NCBI GenBank assembly: GCA_900765575.1
Contig: CAAFRW010000090.1
Span: 1 to 16,372, forward strand
Direction of reading: 5' to 3'
Length of the DNA stretch: 16,372 nt
From: Bacteroidaceae bacterium
Lineage (GTDB): Bacteria > Bacteroidota > Bacteroidia > Bacteroidales > Bacteroidaceae
Shown piece after piece: positions 13,253 through 16,372 of this stretch. The stretch's first letter is position 1, and every line of letters begins with the position of its first letter. The position numbers were made by a program, and so were the translations under genes. The notes below the pieces were generated by a model. That model was not told the origin of the DNA. It was given only the letters and a program-made list of their open reading frames with translations, and made no database searches.

Positions 13253-14803
13253 ATGAAATACTTATTTGCCTGCCTCTTATGGGGAATGACGACAATGATT
13301 ACGTATAGCCAATCTTTGGAGCAAGTTATCGGTAAAAAGACCGATGGTAGCGATTTGAAAGCAACCTGTTATAGTTTCCCGCAACGGGTGCAAACTTTTT
13401 CTACCAATAAAGATATGAACTATGTTTGTTTACAATTCCGGGATACCACTTCGAATGGAAAGTACATTAAGAATAAAGGTGAAATAGGGATTTATGATAT
13501 GACAAAAAGAGAAATGGTGTGGACGAAGCCTCTCAATTATGCAAACATTAAACCTATATTTCTTTCGGAAGGAGTCTTTTTGAAGTCTATTTCTAAGAGT
13601 TCTTTACTTGATTTCCAAACAGGGGAAGAACGTTGGAAATGTTCTTTTTTCCAAGTGTATGGCAGTGATTCATTAGGAGTCTTGCTGGGATACAATAATC
13701 CGAAATCTAATAAATTGAAAGCAATTCGTTTAAGCGATGGCGCTGAACTTTGGACACAGAAGTTACCTCATCAGTATGGTTGGCATGAGGTATATAATAT
13801 CGATGTAACCAAACGTTTGATTGTAGCAGATGATATTCATGAACTGGATTTGCTGACCGGTAAAATGCTTACTCATGAGGCTAAGACAGGAGTAGAAGAT
13901 GTGAAGTCTGCCTTGCTGCAAGGCATAGGGGCTGTTGCGATGGGGGTGGTCACCGGTATAGCTTCCGGTGGAATGGGATATACAACCTTCGTGCCTACAG
14001 CCGGCAATGTCATTACCGATATGGTTTCGAATGTTCTTTTCGAAGATTCGTGTTATTATGTAGCTGATAGACGTTGCATTACTTGTCTCGATAAGCAATT
14101 AAGTGTTTGCTGGAGTACAGAACTACCGGATAAGAAAAGTTCCCATTCGAAACTGTTTGTATATGGCGACAAGCTTTATATGTTGAATTTTGGTTATGCA
14201 TTGAAAAATGGGGATAGGAAAGTAAAGAACGGACGCCCTTTTATTGCTTGTTACGACAAACAGACCGGAAAGGAGATTTATTTCAACCAGTTGACTACTA
14301 AGAAAGATATGATTGAAGATGCGTATATATCCGATGATGAGGCTATATATATGCTTTTTGATGACGGATTGGCCTATCAGCATTTAACTGATTCAGTAGT
14401 GAATAATTCTGTGTGGAATGTGGAAAAATATGGGAAACTAGAGATTTTATTAGGAGACGGCGTATATAGTTACCGGGCGGACAAAGAAGATTTCATCCAT
14501 TTGGAGAACAGTCTCGATTACTGTCTGGTGAGTAATGATAGAACCGATGTCTTCGAGGTGGATAAGGAATTGAACGTACGAACCGAATACAAGGCTGAAT
14601 CCATTTATTGGACTTATTATAAACTGGATAGTTACCGACTTATAGGAAATGGAACCGATTTTTGGTTGATACACGAACTGGGTATGCCTGTGGCTCACCT
14701 GACGATTGACTTTCGATATGGTTATGCACAGGGAAACATTCTTTGGCTGCTTTCAACTAAAAATGAGTTGTTGAAAATGGATTTGGATAAAGCTTTGCTT
14801 TAA
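13253..14803 (+). CDS. Secreted PQQ-like beta-propeller protein
   Basis: This 516-residue protein has a signal peptide with cleavage near residue 18-20 (TYSQ). The body has repeated blade-like segments of the form 'hydrophobic strand, D-x-x-T/S-G-x-x-x-W': IYDMTKREMVWTKPL near 80, LLDFQTGEERWKC near 118, IRLSDGAELWTQKLP near 158, LDLLTGKMLTHE near 198, CYDKQTGKEIYF later. This is typical of PQQ-repeat/quinoprotein-like propellers; residues for PQQ and metal binding are not evident, so a binding or scaffold role is more likely than dehydrogenase activity. A Gly-rich hydrophobic segment at about 213-263 interrupts the blades. It stands alone, divergent from the barrel gene, with its own promoter and terminator. 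Its biological role is unknown. Confidence 0.75.
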   Translation: MKYLFACLLWGMTTMITYSQSLEQVIGKKTDGSDLKATCYSFPQRVQTFSTNKDMNYVCLQFRDTTSNGKYIKNKGEIGIYDMTKREMVWTKPLNYANIKPIFLSEGVFLKSISKSSLLDFQTGEERWKCSFFQVYGSDSLGVLLGYNNPKSNKLKAIRLSDGAELWTQKLPHQYGWHEVYNIDVTKRLIVADDIHELDLLTGKMLTHEAKTGVEDVKSALLQGIGAVAMGVVTGIASGGMGYTTFVPTAGNVITDMVSNVLFEDSCYYVADRRCITCLDKQLSVCWSTELPDKKSSHSKLFVYGDKLYMLNFGYALKNGDRKVKNGRPFIACYDKQTGKEIYFNQLTTKKDMIEDAYISDDEAIYMLFDDGLAYQHLTDSVVNNSVWNVEKYGKLEILLGDGVYSYRADKEDFIHLENSLDYCLVSNDRTDVFEVDKELNVRTEYKAESIYWTYYKLDSYRLIGNGTDFWLIHELGMPVAHLTIDFRYGYAQGNILWLLSTKNELLKMDLDKALL

Positions 14804-14814
14804 TAAAATGAATA

Positions 14815-14860
14815 AGTGCAAAGTGTATTGTTCAATCAAATGGACTAACTCCTTTGCACT
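14815..14860. terminator. Bidirectional terminator between convergent genes
   Basis: AGTGCAAAG (14815-14823) pairs perfectly with CTTTGCACT (14852-14860) over a 28-nt loop. The plus side is followed by T-rich sequence with TTTTTT near 14876, the minus side by TTATTCATTTTATT. It lies in the 76-bp gap between the propeller gene and the convergent DUF2461 gene. Confidence 0.65.
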
Positions 14861-14879
14861 CTTTAATTCTATCTCTTTT

Positions 14880-15551
14880 TTATTCGCGTGTAAAGGCGAT
14901 GGCGCGGTTGATATATTCGAGAAAGGGCTGTGTAGGACGAAATAGTTCTATAAGCTCTTCCAGCAGGTGGTCGGAATACATAAAGGAACGGCCCGGCTGA
15001 TACGTCAGGCAAAATGTTTTCAGACGGAGATACTCCGGATAAGGAGCGTCGGCCGGAAATCCTGAGGGGTTACGCTTTAACATCTCACTCGAATCTATCT
15101 GGAATGGTTTGGCTTGTTTTACGATGCGGTCGAAGTCGCCTTCTCCGTTGCAAATGTCTTCCCGCAGTATTTTCATCACGGCCGGTTCGAAACAATAGTC
15201 GCCTGAGGCCAGCATATTGCCGTTGGGGAAGCCCTCGTCGGTGGCTCCTACCTGAAAGTAATACCCTGCATAGCCGGACTTCTTGCCACCCGGATTAATG
15301 AAAGCACCCATGTGACATTTATACGGTGTTTTATCCGATGAAAAGCGTGTGTCGCGGTAAATGCGGTAAGTGCAATCTTTCACAGTCAGACCGGAAATGT
15401 TTTCGTCAAACCCGGCAATACCTTTAATCAGTTTCTCGATGAAATCGTTGAAACGGGCCTGCACCTGTAAGAATTCGTTCTTGTGCTCGTTGAACCACTC
15501 ACGGTTGTTGTTCTGTTGCAACTGAGATAAAAAAGCAATGACTTCTTTCAT
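14880..15551 (-). CDS. DUF2461 (TIGR02453) family protein
   Basis: This 223-residue soluble protein matches the DUF2461 family throughout: an N-terminal helix with NNNREWFNEHK (14-24), the central RDTRFSSDKTPYK block at 66-78, then a Gly-rich GGKKSGYAGYYFQV strand segment, and a C-terminal FCLTYQPGRSF region. The family is widespread in bacteria and has no established biochemical function. Length is normal for the family. It lies 78 nt downstream of argB on the same strand and I see no promoter between them, so cotranscription with argB is possible. Confidence 0.85.
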   Translation of the reverse strand: MKEVIAFLSQLQQNNNREWFNEHKNEFLQVQARFNDFIEKLIKGIAGFDENISGLTVKDCTYRIYRDTRFSSDKTPYKCHMGAFINPGGKKSGYAGYYFQVGATDEGFPNGNMLASGDYCFEPAVMKILREDICNGEGDFDRIVKQAKPFQIDSSEMLKRNPSGFPADAPYPEYLRLKTFCLTYQPGRSFMYSDHLLEELIELFRPTQPFLEYINRAIAFTRE

Positions 15552-15584
15552 AAGTGTATGAGTTAAGCTAGAAAATGAGTACTT

Positions 15585-15599
15585 GAAGAGCGGCTCTTC
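15585..15599. other. Small hairpin between argB and DUF2461 gene
   Basis: GAAGAGC and GCTCTTC are separated by one base, giving a short stem of about five pairs with a small loop. No U tract follows on the minus strand, so termination after argB is doubtful. Half of it resembles the hairpin at 3506-3535 (shared GAAGAGCGGC). Confidence 0.3.
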
Positions 15600-15629
15600 G
15601 TTCTATGATAATTGTGTTTGTTTTGTCGG

Positions 15630-16372
15630 CTAATGGATAACAGTCCCATGTTGTCCGTCGATGGCGGAAGCAAGCGTAATAATCACTTTGCTGACACCGG
15701 CTTTCAACGCATCGAAAGAGTTTTCCAGTTTTGGAATCATGCCTCCCTGAATGATGCCTTCTTTAACGTAACGGTCGAAATCATCGCGGGTGAGCTGGGG
15801 AATCACACTGTCATCATCCTTTTCATCGCGCAATACACCTTTCTTTTCGAAACAGAAAATAAGCGTTACATCGAACTGTTGTGCCAGTGCTTTGGCTGTT
15901 TCTCCGGCTATGGTATCGGCGTTGGTATTGAGAATATGTCCGTTACCGTCGTGGGTGAGGGGAGCCATTACCGGGACAATGCCTTTGTGTATCAAGTCGC
16001 CCAGAAGGTCGGCATTTACTTTTTCCACATCGCCCACGAAGCCATAATCCACTTCCTTGACGGGGCGTTTTACCGAACGTATCACATTCATGTCGGCTCC
16101 TGTTAATCCGATAGCATTCACGCCTTTGGCTTGCAGGCCGGCCACGATATTCTTGTTAACCAATCCTCCGTAGACCATGGTTACTACTTTCAGGGTTTCG
16201 GCATCGGTAATGCGGCGTCCGTCCACCATTTTACTTTCAATACCCAGCTGTGAGGCTATTTTAGTGGCCGAACGGCCTCCTCCATGTACTAACAGCTTGT
16301 TTCCTTCAATGGCGGAGAAGTCGGCAAGAAGCCGGTTCAGTGTCTCTGCCTCTTCTACAATCTTGCCGCATA
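15630..16372 (-). CDS. argB: Acetylglutamate kinase (5' end outside window)
   Basis: This enzyme phosphorylates N-acetyl-L-glutamate, the second step of arginine biosynthesis, in the cytoplasm. The frame is open to the window edge; 247 C-terminal residues are visible and only the first few (expected start about ten residues earlier) are missing. Family marks are VHGGGRSATKIA near the N-terminus (glycine-rich phosphate loop and substrate binding), MVDGRRITDAETL, a central IVPVMAPLTHDGNGHILNTNADT segment, and the C-terminal GGMIPKL with its catalytic-site Lys. An internal ATG at 16229 is not the start because conserved sequence continues upstream of it. The length agrees with the short, arginine-insensitive type. 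Confidence 0.95.
   Translation of the reverse strand, partial: CGKIVEEAETLNRLLADFSAIEGNKLLVHGGGRSATKIASQLGIESKMVDGRRITDAETLKVVTMVYGGLVNKNIVAGLQAKGVNAIGLTGADMNVIRSVKRPVKEVDYGFVGDVEKVNADLLGDLIHKGIVPVMAPLTHDGNGHILNTNADTIAGETAKALAQQFDVTLIFCFEKKGVLRDEKDDDSVIPQLTRDDFDRYVKEGIIQGGMIPKLENSFDALKAGVSKVIITLASAIDGQHGTVIH

Overview
The window looks like chromosomal DNA of a Bacteroides-type bacterium (order Bacteroidales). Several upstream regions carry the Bacteroidota sigma-ABfr promoter form (TTTG or a close variant, 19-23 nt, then TAnnTTTG). Shine-Dalgarno sequences are mostly absent. Two lipoproteins have acidic residues directly after the lipidated Cys. There is also an ECF sigma/membrane protein/DUF4252 operon and a fused CcsBA haem-lyase, both common in this group. 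I see no transposase, integrase, phage gene or plasmid gene, so most of the window is ordinary core or stable accessory chromosome.

Layout: (1) 1-2.6 kb holds a Met-anticodon tRNA on the minus strand with its terminator, divergent from a plus-strand run of HAD phosphatase, ribF and a CPBP membrane protease. (2) 2.6-3.35 kb is a convergent YgjP/DUF45-type metallopeptidase, apparently with a nearly leaderless mRNA. (3) 3.4-5.3 kb is a minus-strand operon of ECF sigma factor, single-span membrane protein (probable anti-sigma) and secreted DUF4252 protein, with overlapping genes, an ECF-type promoter and a terminator. (4) 5.3-5.72 kb is non-coding and holds five palindromic decamers at an exact 23-bp period. 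(5) 5.7-12.95 kb carries four minus-strand genes in transcription order: outer-membrane beta-barrel protein, imelysin-like lipoprotein, di-haem oxidoreductase lipoprotein (DUF1111 type) and CcsBA. (6) 13.25-14.8 kb is a divergent secreted beta-propeller protein. (7) 14.88-16.37 kb holds a DUF2461 protein and the 3' part of argB, cut by the window edge.

The most coherent biology is region 5. The barrel could pass a ligand across the outer membrane. The imelysin-like and di-haem proteins would sit as lipoproteins in the envelope, possibly on the surface. CcsBA would attach haem to the two CxxCH motifs of the di-haem protein. Elsewhere, imelysin and DUF1111 genes are neighbours in iron-regulated loci, so iron or haem handling is the leading hypothesis; the substrate cannot be read from the sequence. 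The second point of interest is the 23-bp-phased palindrome array, which fits no standard feature class.
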